Origin: Larix sibirica
Lineage: Eukaryota > Streptophyta > Pinopsida > Pinales > Pinaceae
NCBI GenBank assembly: GCA_004151065.3
Contig: NWUY0304820654.1
Location: 10,104 to 21,542, forward strand
Length of the DNA stretch: 11,439 bases
Direction of reading: 5' to 3'
Shown here: positions 1 through 7,559 of the stretch, piece by piece
How the letters are laid out: each line of letters begins with the position of its first letter
How positions within the stretch are numbered: position 1 is the stretch's first letter
Notes under the pieces: model-generated
What the model was told of the DNA's origin: nothing
The model's database searches: none
Seen by the model: only the letters and a program-made list of their open reading frames with translations
Translations under genes and position numbers: made by a program

Positions 1-250
1 ATAGAGGAGCAAGTACTAGGCTGTGGAGGAAACTCAGTAACCTGATTGGAACTGCTACTGGTAGCGTAATTGTTGTTGGTAGTAGCAATTATGCCTGCAC
101 ACATCATTTGACGCTGCTTCTTGTAATTGGCTTTAAAACATGCTTGACGTAGTCTTTTAGTTCTTTCAGCCAGTTCTTTTGTTCCTCCAATATCTGGACT
201 GCATTACTTAGCCGAGCTTGGATAAGGCCTTCATTGCTCTTGGCCAGCTC
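1..250 (-). CDS. RKD: C-terminal exon of RKD-type RWP-RK transcription factor, with apparent frameshift, continues off the left edge
   Basis: Read on the minus strand, a TAG acceptor at 253-251 opens an exon at 250 that continues in phase 0 from the RWP-RK exon: ELAKSNEGLIQARLSNAVQ, then ILEEQK. Near 177-180 the frame must slip. The continuing frame reads NWLKEL and stops at a TGA at 106-104. The frame one base away reads ELAERTKRLRQACFKANYKK, the hallmark C-terminal block of RKD proteins, and stays open to position 1 through a low-complexity Asn/Ser-rich tail. One missing A in the A-run (T-run 177-180 on the plus strand) explains both halves. In the family this segment is a helical region after the DNA-binding domain. 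Either the gene is a recent pseudogene or the assembly has a homopolymer error; the unknown bases at 721-722 show that the assembly is imperfect here. Confidence 0.75.
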
Positions 251-395
251 CTACTCAGACAGAGAGAGCATCAAAGCTTATATTCAAAATACAAACAGTA
301 GTTGAATTAAGGTTTTGAATATCTAGTAAGCATTCCAAATTACAAAACAAATATTATGCAAGAATATATAATACGCTTCATGAATGCTGGAGTAC
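251..395 (-). other. RKD intron between the RWP-RK exon and the C-terminal exon
   Basis: The donor is CAG|GTACTC (GT at 395-394, minus strand) and the acceptor is GAGTAG (AG at 252-251). At 145 bases it has a normal plant intron length. It falls in phase 0 directly after the SLIHNIQ stretch that closes the RWP-RK domain, and joining the exons gives the usual RKD continuation NIQ-ELAK. If unspliced, the frame adds only VLQHS before a stop. Confidence 0.75.
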
Positions 396-716
396 CTGAA
401 TGTTATGAATAAGACTCTCGAGGCTTTTCATCTTCCGGTGAGGCCATCGAGGGATTCCAAACTTCCTAGACTTTTTCTTGAGAACGGTCGGCCCAACCTT
501 AAGTTCTCTGGCTGCCTGTGTAATGGGCATGTTAAAATACTGTGACAGTTCACTGTAACTAATATCCGTGTTGTTGCGTTGTACAGGTGCCGACAGGGGC
601 ATGACAGCTTCCTTTCTCGTCTCATTCATCAGCCTGCTCTCGCTTAATTTATTAAGTCTACTCCAGCTTCTACTGGAAGGTCCTGGCTGATCTTCAATGC
701 AATGTTTGGCAGTCAT
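396..716 (-). CDS. RKD: RWP-RK domain exon of an RKD-type transcription factor
   Basis: This exon encodes the DNA-binding RWP-RK domain. Read on the minus strand it contains SELSQYFNMPITQAAREL, then KVGPTVLKKKSRKFGI, then PRWPHRKMKSLESLIHNIQ; the RWPHRK signature lies at 432-449. The arrangement and the following C-terminal block fit the RKD subfamily rather than the larger NIN-like proteins, because no PB1 domain is seen. RKD proteins are nuclear regulators of egg-cell and germline identity in land plants (family knowledge). One oddity: the Cys usually found in the LKKxCR stretch is Ser here (codon at 468-470). The upper boundary is uncertain. The frame is open from an ATG at 716-714 and further up through two unknown bases, but a phase-matched acceptor (GAAG, then exon from 691) would fit a 77-base intron from a candidate exon at 769-853. 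Upstream residues are rich in Ser, Arg and Asn. Confidence 0.85.
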
Positions 717-720
717 TCCT

Positions 721-722
721 NN
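721..722. other. Two unknown bases (assembly ambiguity)
   Basis: Two N characters sit next to the RWP-RK exon. They may mark a closed gap or unresolved bases, and they make the exon boundary and any nearby frame call less certain. Confidence 0.95.
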
Positions 723-768
723 ACTTTTTTGGAACACAGCTACAATATTTTTGGGTCTATCTACGTAC

Positions 769-853
769 CTATGTGGTCATTTTGTAAGAGTTTATAAAGT
801 TCTCTCGTAGAGTCTTGCTCTCTATATTTTTTCTGAACTTTGTTCTGAAGCAG
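769..853 (-). CDS. Candidate upstream exon of the RKD gene
   Basis: On the minus strand an acceptor-like CTTTTCAG (AG at 855-854) is followed by an open 28-codon stretch, LLQNKVQKKYREQDSTRELY then KLLQNDHI, ending at a strong donor, G|GTACGT (GT at 768-767). The residue mix is charged and helix-like. The exon ends in phase 1, which matches an acceptor whose exon would begin at 691 in the RWP-RK frame and leaves a 77-base intron. Another phase-matched acceptor at 741-740 would leave only about 29 bases, too short for a plant intron. The peptide was not recognised as a known RKD motif, so the assignment rests on splice signals, phase and position. Confidence 0.35.
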
Positions 854-1642
854 CTGAAAAGCTTATACTTGAAAGAGCTCTCGAAGCTCTTATATGTAAT
901 TACTAATTTGATTATAATATAATGAAATTATGCTTTTTTCCTTGGAAAAAAACTAAGGGCCACCTGTGTTCAAAGTAAACAACTTGTATACCAGATCTTT
1001 CCAAATCCAAACCATTGTTGCCCAACAATCTGTAATGGAGGGGGGAGGGTTACCCTGATGAGTTTTACTATTAAAATCCCTGCATGCAAATGTACACAGA
1101 TGTCCTAGATTGCTTCTACTGCAGCCTCCAGAACTTAAGTCAACTGGTTATGTGAATATAATTATAATTTCATTTACTGAAAACAAACAAATACAATATT
1201 TTTGGTCTTAAAATTTGACTCAAAAATATGTCAAATTAAATTTCAAGTGAATACATTGGTTTTGTTTGTATATCCACTAGGTTAGTTCAACTAGTTGTAG
1301 CCAATATTGTTGGGTGCATTTGACTAGTTCCGTGCTAGCAATCAGGTTGACATGCAAATAAATCAATAGGTCCATAAAATAACTAGTTCCAAAACCTTCC
1401 AACAAAATACAAGCATAGGAATATATATAAGAGAAATGCTGCATATATTTTTTGGGGGACATTGGATTTAGTTTTTGTCTACAAACTAAATTCTCACCCA
1501 CACTTCTTTGTCATTGCTTTTCTTCACTGTATCAAGCAATAATTTAGTATATTTCTTACTTCTTATTACTCTGTATATGCTATATCTGTCCAATTTTTGT
1601 AGCCCTTCATGGGAGTATAAATTTGAAAAATTATTTTATGCA
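854..1642. other. AT-rich stretch with no gene seen
   Basis: I see no convincing coding exon on either strand. The longest open frame (1277-1501, minus) has a composition typical of translated AT-rich noncoding DNA. A short inverted repeat (AGAGCT/AGCTCT) lies near 884-900. If the RKD gene has more 5' exons, this would be intron. Confidence 0.5.
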
Positions 1643-2113
1643 TCACTTGAAAAAGAATAGATTAGTTCTTAGATGCATAGAATGTGAAACATCTGTTGCT
1701 TCATGTGAGCTACTGAAATCCTTCAAAAAAAAATAAAGAGACAACATACTACGACGAGAAAATTTCGTTTGCCTGAGATCTTTAAACTGTGGATGCCTTG
1801 ATTGCAAATTGTCATAACAACGCTCAAAAGATATATTAAAAGAGACTAAGAAAGACAATGATGAGCTTACATATCTATAATCCACACCCATGCAGATCAG
1901 TACAATCTGCTAGCCAAAGAAATATGACTGCCCACAGCCTCTGGAAAGATTTCCAATTGTGGAAATGTCCACTCGAGCATGAGAATGCAAGTTCGCAACA
2001 TTTATTGTAGGTGAAGCTGCCTTTTTAGTAGCGATGGGAAGTTCTTGAGATTCAATCACTGAAAATATTGTTTTGCCAAAGACGATAAAGTCTACCGCCT
2101 CCCAAATTTCCAA
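1643..2113 (-). other. Two consecutive coding-like minus-strand open frames, not assigned
   Basis: The frame at 1910-2113 reads EIWEAVDFIVFGKTIFSV and continues SHARVDISTIGNLSRGCGQ before a stop. The frame at 1643-1891 contains ERCYDNLQSRHPQFKDLRQT and SSSHEATDVSHSM. The peptides look less random than those of the surrounding AT-rich DNA, and there are splice-like sites such as TAT|GTAAGC near 1871. I could not join them into one frame with introns of normal plant length, and I do not recognise either peptide. They could be 5' exons of the RKD gene, tubulin 3' UTR, or noncoding. Confidence 0.2.
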
Positions 2114-2119
2114 TGATAA

Positions 2120-2344
2120 AGGGCTTTAGACACATACTGCTGCTTGTTATTAAAAGTAGCAATGCTTGATGAAAAAAGCAAGAGAACCACCTATCCATTC
2201 AGAGCAGGTCATTGCTCCCAATGAATATACACATCTCCAATCCTTGATATCCATTCTCACCTCCAATTATCTCCATCACATGAAAGCAATTTTTATATAT
2301 AATATATTATTACTGAACTTAGGAGTAGATAGCAGCATAGTTAA
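2120..2344 (-). other. Probable 3' UTR and polyadenylation region of beta-tubulin
   Basis: This is the sequence directly after the tubulin stop codon on the minus strand. An A/T-rich block near 2290-2316 contains AATAAT- and ATATAAAA-like motifs that could act as near-upstream poly(A) elements. No sharp cleavage site can be fixed from sequence alone. Confidence 0.35.
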
Positions 2345-3018
2345 TTATTCTCCATCCTCTAATGGCTCTTCTTCATAATCCTCTTCTTCATCAACATTAG
2401 CATCCTGGTATTGCTGATACTCAGACACCAAATCATTCATGTTGCTCTCAGCCTCGGTGAACTCCATTTCATCCATGCCCTCCCCCGTGTACCAATGAAG
2501 AAAAGCTTTTCTTTTGAACATGACAGTGAATTGTTCACTGACTCTCCTGAACATCTCTTGAATGGAGGTAGAATTGCCTATAAAAGTAGATGACATTGTC
2601 AATCCTGTGGGAGGAATGTCACAGACACTGGATTTGACATTGTTGGGAATCCACTCAACAAAATAAGAGGAGTTTCTGTTCTGTACATTCATCATCTGTT
2701 CGTCTACTTCTTTGGTGCTCATCTTCCCTCTGAACATTGCAGATGCAGTGAGGTACCTGCCATGCCTGGGATCAGCTGCACACATCATGTTCTTTGCATC
2801 CCACATTTGCTGGGTTAGTTCTGGTATTGTAAGGGCGCGGTATTGCTGAGATCCCCGGGATGTAAGAGGGGCAAAACCCACCATGAAAAAGTGCAGACGA
2901 GGGAATGGGATCAGGTTGACAGCCAGTTTCCGGAGATCAGAGTTCAACTGACCAGGAAATCTAAGGCAGCATGTAACTCCACTCATAGTGGCCGAGATCA
3001 GGTGATTCAGATCCCCAA
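2345..3018 (-). CDS. TUB: Beta-tubulin exon 3 (residues 222-445)
   Basis: It starts after acceptor GATGCAG, completes Phe222 and continues [17 protein letters not shown]. It carries the intermediate domain, with [16 protein letters not shown] and [18 protein letters not shown], and the C-terminal helices that face motor proteins, with [16 protein letters not shown]. It ends in an acidic tail rich in Asp and Glu, then TAA at 2347-2345. Two residues differ from the very common FTAMFRRKAFLHW: Val387 and Lys390, both conservative. Confidence 0.96.
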
Positions 3019-3387
3019 CTGCATCAAACAAGAAAACACACATTGATAGCAGGGATACAATAAGTCCTCAAGACTAATTTATCAACATAACAATAGCATA
3101 AGCATTGAAGAGCAAATGTGAAAAAGGCTCCGATCCACTAAGAGTAGATTTCTTAAATGACATATCAAATAAGCCCTCACCCAGTCTAGAAGTTTCGCTA
3201 ATCACTGATACACCAAGACCAAAATATGTATAAATTTCCCAGGGCATACAAAGTAAATTTCTGAAAATAGGAGTTATAGTCTTATTTAAAACCTATAAAT
3301 CAAAATAAAGCCAGGATCACTAAAATAGATATAGTCAAATTCATTGGATGCATTGCTAAGTTGTCTTGCCCATAGCAGGGCAACAAG

Positions 3388-3426
<39 letters not shown>

Positions 3427-6400
3427 AGACTATTACACCTCTTAGATGCATTTGTTTCGTGTAGATTAATTTGCATTTATCTTATGGATTTATTCTTCAA
3501 AGAGGTTGGTTAAATGGCTAGGAAACCCCAAAGCCCAATGTGGCTCCAGAGTGGGTATTGGAAATCCCCAAAGCCAAATGTGACTTAAGAGGGAGTTTTT
3601 GGCAATATCATTTCAAACTTTGCAATCCAAGTTGCCATGATGGAAAGGGCCTGTAGGTCAGCAAAAGCTGGATGCAAGAAATTTTACCAGACAATCTCAG
3701 CAGGCTAGAATGGTGAAAAATAGAAATCCTGAATCATTGGTCTAAAACTTCTCTCCAAGACCTAAGCCATCTCAGAATAGAATTCATTAGCAAACCACAA
3801 AGTTGCTAATTGGTTATAGAAAGGAAGCAATACAATTAACAAGTAGAATAAGAAATGCAAGTGCTGTATACAGAGTCCAGTATCTCAAAGCATGCAAATG
3901 CTTAAACACAGGAAAAAGTGAAAACCCAGTTTAACACGATAATGCTCAAAATTCATGGGAAGTTTTAATAAAAATATCTACCAATTAGTGCCCTGGTCAA
4001 TCCTGGGTCTACAATCAGACAGGAAAGCAGAAAAAATTTAGTGCATTTGCCATATTCATCAAAGAAGTTATGATGGAGACTTCCATTTAGTGTTCTAAGG
4101 TGGTCACCAGTGGGCTGAAACCTAAAACCATTCTCAGTGTTAAAGAAGAGATTGAGTTTCCTATTTACTTGATATATTCCAAACATTCACTGCACTCAAA
4201 TAATGACTAGCAGAGATCCATCTCAACAGAAAGGGATTAAAAAAACCTAGAGTTGCAATTCTAAATGTTTTTTAATTTCTCTCAATGGATAATTGATTCA
4301 AGTTTAAAATAGATCTGTGCAAGTTTATTTATAATTGTTGTTTAAATATTGCAAGTGTTGAAGATCTCCACCACCCTGGCTGTAAAACATTTGACAAGTT
4401 GCAGTACCGAAAACAAAATGTCAGGAATAAGAGCACAGTCTCACATGTTGGAGTGGCAAGTTTGAGTGTTCTGAAGCATATATCATACAGTGCTTCATTA
4501 TCCAGCACCATACATTCATCTGCATTCTCCACGAGTTGATGAACCGAAAGTGTGGCATTATAAGGCTCTACAACCGTGTCAGACACCTTGGGGGATGGGA
4601 AAACTGAGAATGTAAGCATCATCCGATCCGGGTACTCTTCTCTGATTTTAGATATAATCAGCGTGCCCATTCCTGATCCAGTTCCTCCTCCCAGAGAATG
4701 ACAAACCTGAAAACCTGCAAATAAAAATCACAAATTTATTTTTTCATGACAAGATCACCTCAACAATTATTGTTTGGTATGCTACATCTAAATAAAATGA
4801 TAGGCTAATCAAGGATCATACTGCATATGTATTCATATGAACAATTACTGATCAGTATTCCACATCAAATAGAATAGAATTACGGGTCAATTAAGGGTCC
4901 TTGTAAAATCTTGCAACAAAATGGAATTGGTATATTTATAATGCATTATGCTAGCAGAAACCCTTGCATTCAGTCATATTTCTTCACCTCTTTACACCAC
5001 GTTAAAGTCGTTCCATGCCTATACAAGATTTCCTCAATTATAAACTTATATGCAACTCTACTTTACAAAACGTTGCATTGATTTATGATATTGCAAAGTT
5101 GTTCCATGTCCATGTTGAAGATAAGATTTTCTCAATTATATGCAATTATGTTCTCCAAGATTATCTACAAAGGGTTTAATGAGATGTAAGTTTTTAAAGT
5201 AACATGGAATTTTAGGCAATTGTGGCCATTTGAATTGGCCAAGTTCAAGGCTCAAACATCTCGGGATTCTCAGGTGGTTGAGAGAGGGTGCCAGCATCAG
5301 CAAGCTAGGAATCAAATTGCTGAACCATAGCCCAACCAACATAAGGTTTTACTCTCCTAGTGACCAGGTATTTTCCAGATCACCTTCCACTTAGAGAAAG
5401 GGTTCGTATTTGCGTTGCGTAAGGAAAAGACAAATCCTACCATAGAGGCGTTGGCTAATTAATGCAAACTCATGAACTGATTGTAACAAATTACCTAAAC
5501 AGCGACATGGAAGCTAGCAATGCAAACTAATGACCTAATAGGCTAATTGAAACAACTTTACCTCCATAGCGGCATGGACGCTTACAGGATGGATAGGAAA
5601 ATAAGAGATTTCGAAGTTTTATGTACAAGCGTCTAAGTAACGAGAATATTGGAATTCTGCAATGCACCCAAATGACTATCATTGGCATAGTGTTATTCAA
5701 TAATTTCAAAAAAATTGGCAAACCTGGTTTATAGTAAGATGCAGTTGGACAGTTCATCCTATGTCATGACATGTTATTCTTAACCTGGTTACTATTTGAT
5801 ATAACGCTATCCAAACTTTCTAATATTTGGTTCCTTCACACCATTCCAGTCCAGCAGAACTATCTATTTTCATATACTTACATCATTGGCCAGATCCATT
5901 TAAATTCAGGTATGATATACGCCACGAGAAGGCTATACATCTAATCTTGAAGTCGATATTCAATGCATCTCTACACAGGATCTTGAAATATCCAAATTGC
6001 GACAATATCCCATTCTACCAACAGGCACATCAGACCCAAGTTGAAATGAATCTGTGCTATTATAAATACTCCTATAACACTATCCAATTTTTTGAGGAAA
6101 ATTAAGAAAATAATAAAAACCATTTTTAAAACGTCTAAATCAGTTCCTTCACATCATTGTAACAGATTCAGTATCTATCCCAACGGGATAGGTATTGAAT
6201 TTCCATCCTGGATATTGGTTGACATTGAGACATGAATTATATTATACTGTCAAATGACAAGCCATATGCTGGAAGCCCCTTAGCACAGATCCATCTGAAC
6301 TCAGATCTGTGATATGCACCCAGAGGAAGCTGTATATCATGTTCTAGAGTTCATATATAATGTACCCAATGCACTGCCTAAATCTAATGCATCCTTCTAC

Positions 6401-7207
6401 ATAAACGCTAGATATCCAACTCCCAAGATCTGCGAATTGGAGTTTTACGCCCATAATGTGCTTTGGGATAAAATAGATCTGGGTTAGTATCCATATTCAA
6501 TGGACACTATACGCACTATACTAGATTCAATGCATCAATGCACCCAAAACTCAAATGCATGATTATATATATAGGCACAGACACAAAGAACTTATCAAAC
6601 ACCCAAACTCATGACCAAAATTGCAAAGTTCAGATTTCAGTATACACTTGCAAGAAAAGTGAAAAGAAAGTAAACTGATCTTGATTGGCGGCGTTTCATA
6701 CCCCACATAACTAAAATATCTAGAGACACGTTTCCCTTGTGGGTCAAGCCAGGGCAATCAGTTGTCAACAACACTAAACATGCATCTCATCCCCCGAAAA
6801 AAACACAAATTACCTTGGAGGCAATCGCAATTCTCGGCCTCTTTGCGAACGACATCAAGAACGGAATCGATGAGCTCAGCCCCCTCGGTGTAATGCCCCT
6901 TGGCCCAGTTGTTCCCAGCCCCATTCTGGCCGAAAACAAAGTTATCAGGCCTGAAAATCTGACCATATGGCCCGGTCCTAAGGCTGTCCATGGTTCCCGG
7001 CTCCAGATCCATTAAAACCGCTCGAGGAACATAGCGCCCACCACTGGCTTCATTGTAATAGACATTCACTCTCTCCAGCTGCAGATCGGAGTTCCCTCTG
7101 TAAGTTCCAGTGGGATCGATCCCATGCTCGTCGCATACCACTTCCCAGAACTTCCCTCCGATCTGGTTCCCACATTGCCCAGCTTGAATATGCAGAATTT
7201 CCCTCAT
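2345..7207 (-). CDS. TUB: Beta-tubulin, complete three-exon gene
   Basis: This encodes the beta subunit of the alpha/beta-tubulin dimer, the GTP-binding and GTP-hydrolysing building block of microtubules. The CDS is the join of 6814-7207, 4445-4714 and 2345-3018 on the minus strand: 1,338 bases, 445 residues, the usual length for plant beta-tubulin. Family marks in order are the N-terminal MREI (the autoregulation tetrapeptide), QCGNQIG for nucleotide contact, the T3 loop GAGNNW at 96-101, the glycine-rich GGGTGSG loop at 140-146, Cys239 and Cys354, and an acidic tail from about 427 to 445. Both introns lie where plant beta-tubulin genes usually have them, after codons 131 and 221, both in phase 1. 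They are very long here. No frame breaks or missing core residues are visible, so the gene appears functional. The next gene downstream on this strand is the RKD gene. Confidence 0.96.
3390..3421. repeat. (CT)16 microsatellite
   Basis: An uninterrupted run of CT dinucleotides, 32 bases long, followed by TATATAAG. It lies inside tubulin intron 2. On the transcribed strand it reads as (AG)n. Confidence 0.95.
3521..3599. repeat. Tandem doublet of a 39-40 base unit
   Basis: Two adjacent copies begin GGAAACCCCAAAGCCCAATG (3521) and GGAAATCCCCAAAGCCAAAT (3560). They continue with TGTGGCTCCAGAG versus TGTGACTTAAGAG and a GGG-rich, T-rich end. The copies are diverged but clearly related. Confidence 0.65.
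4445..4714 (-). CDS. TUB: Beta-tubulin exon 2 (residues 132-221)
   Basis: It starts after acceptor TTGCAG and completes Gly132, continuing [17 protein letters not shown], the phosphate-binding T4 loop. It then runs through the [12 protein letters not shown] and [18 protein letters not shown] stretches to the LKLATPT end. It stops one base into the Phe222 codon at donor T|GTGAGA (GT at 4444-4443). The 270 bases keep the phase. Confidence 0.95.
5463..5583. repeat. Imperfect tandem doublet of about 60 bases in tubulin intron 1
   Basis: Two adjacent segments (about 5463-5520 and 5521-5583) both begin TGCAAACT or GCAAACT, followed by ATGA, and share a later block of the form ACCT, then AGCG(A/G)CATGGA, then GCT. 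A further partial copy (ACCATAGAGGCGTTGGCTAAT) may precede them. The match is by eye and moderate. Confidence 0.35.
5802..6440. repeat. Diverged tandem duplication in tubulin intron 1
   Basis: Copy A (about 5802-6010) and copy B (about 6074-6440) share ordered blocks: ATAAC(G/A)CTATCCAA, then TTCCTTCACA(C/T)CATT, then CAGATCCAT followed by AA(A/C)TCAG, then GATAT(A/G)C with GA(A/G)AAGCT or similar, then TCTACA followed by GATATCCAA. Copy B carries extra sequence between blocks. Similarity in the best part looks like roughly two thirds by eye. This is probably an old local duplication or two decayed copies of one mobile element; I recognise no coding content. Confidence 0.5.
6814..7207 (-). 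CDS. TUB: Beta-tubulin exon 1 (residues 1-131)
   Basis: The ATG at 7207-7205 has a purine at -3 (AAG|ATG) and starts [17 protein letters not shown], the invariant tubulin N-terminus, so the start is secure. The exon ends in ENCDCLQ followed by one base of the next Gly codon, with donor G|GTAATT (GT at 6813-6812). It covers the N-terminal part of the GTPase domain. Two less common residues are Gly18 (usually Ser or Ala) and Asn95 (usually Ser, in GQSGAGNN). Confidence 0.96.
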
Positions 7208-7445
7208 CTTCTCTCTTTCTCAGGCTGCTTTGGCTGATTGCCAGAGGAATCGAGCAGTCCTGGCTGTTGAATCTATAAATCCAATGGATTCAATAAATCT
7301 CGGGGAATACAGGGATGTGAATTGGGCTTGGCGCATTGGCGTTTTGTAGTAAATGTGGTGAATTCTCGGCCCTACACCGTCTCCATCGGACGGTTCGCAG
7401 AGACCCGTAAGTATCTCACGTACTTATCGGAGTCCGACTCCCCAC
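7208..7445 (-). promoter_or_regulatory. Probable 5' UTR and promoter of beta-tubulin
   Basis: The 50 bases before the ATG are purine-rich on the minus strand (GAGAAAGAGAGAAG just before the start), as in many plant leaders. Candidate elements are a weak TATA-like TTTATAG near 7274-7280 and CCAAT motifs on the minus strand at 7335-7339 and 7321-7325. A more GC-rich block at 7360-7441 contains an ACGTG core and two palindromes. The transcription start is not visible from sequence, so element roles are inferred. Confidence 0.45.
7405..7441. promoter_or_regulatory. Two adjacent palindromes upstream of tubulin
   Basis: The first is CCGTAAGTA, spacer TCTCACG, then TACTTATCGG (7405-7430), pairing with one bulged base. 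The second is GGAGTC-C-GACTCC (7429-7441). Both lie about 200-235 bases upstream of the tubulin ATG in a locally GC-richer block. They could be protein-binding sites or remnants of a small element; nothing in the sequence decides this. Confidence 0.4.
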
Positions 7446-7559
7446 CAATTTCACTCATTCATTGATTGATTGAAGATATTTTTAATAAAATTAATATTTT
7501 ATGATCGTGGACAAGATAAACCTAGAGGGTTAAAAATTTGACTCCTGGTCCAATGTGGT

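Larger units (their letters stand above)
3019..4444 (-). other. Beta-tubulin intron 2, 1,426 bases
   Basis: The donor is GTGAGA and the acceptor TTGATGCAG (AG at 3020-3019). The phase is 1, between ATPT and FGDLNHL. It contains a CT microsatellite (3390-3421), a 39-base doublet (3521-3599) and otherwise AT-rich sequence. A minus-strand open frame of 73 codons at 3965-4186 shows no recognisable features and is judged noncoding. Confidence 0.93.
4715..6813 (-). other. Beta-tubulin intron 1, 2,099 bases
   Basis: The donor is GTAATT and the acceptor ATTTGCAG (AG at 4716-4715). It interrupts the Gly132 codon in phase 1. Angiosperm beta-tubulin introns at this position are usually a few hundred bases, so this one is long. 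The intron is AT-rich and has no coding exon on either strand. It holds a diverged tandem duplication (about 5802-6440) and a weaker roughly 60-base doublet near 5463-5583. Confidence 0.93.

Noticed and set aside
428-625. Second minus-strand frame overlapping the RWP-RK exon
   Set aside because: Out of frame with the clear RWP-RK domain and has no features of its own.
735-737. GTG as a start codon for the RWP-RK open frame
   Set aside because: A plant nuclear gene would not normally start at GTG here; the frame most likely comes from upstream by splicing, or starts at the ATG at 716-714.
740-768. A 29-base intron joining the candidate exon at 769-853 to an exon from 739
   Set aside because: Phase and splice dinucleotides fit, but 29 bases is too short for a plant intron, unless the unknown bases at 721-722 reflect a larger misassembly.
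2411-3046. Plus-strand open frames at 2411-2593 and 2843-3046
   Set aside because: They are antisense shadows of tubulin exon 3, which is strongly conserved on the other strand.
3965-4186. Minus-strand open frame of 73 codons in tubulin intron 2
   Set aside because: No family resemblance, and the intron boundaries on either side are well supported.
5827-6105. Plus-strand open frame of 92 codons in tubulin intron 1
   Set aside because: It lies in a decayed duplicated repeat, is rich in Ile, His and Tyr as expected from AT-rich DNA, and has no recognisable domain.
6737-7015. Plus-strand open frame of 92 codons
   Set aside because: Antisense to tubulin exon 1 and the end of intron 1; the composition follows the conserved coding strand.
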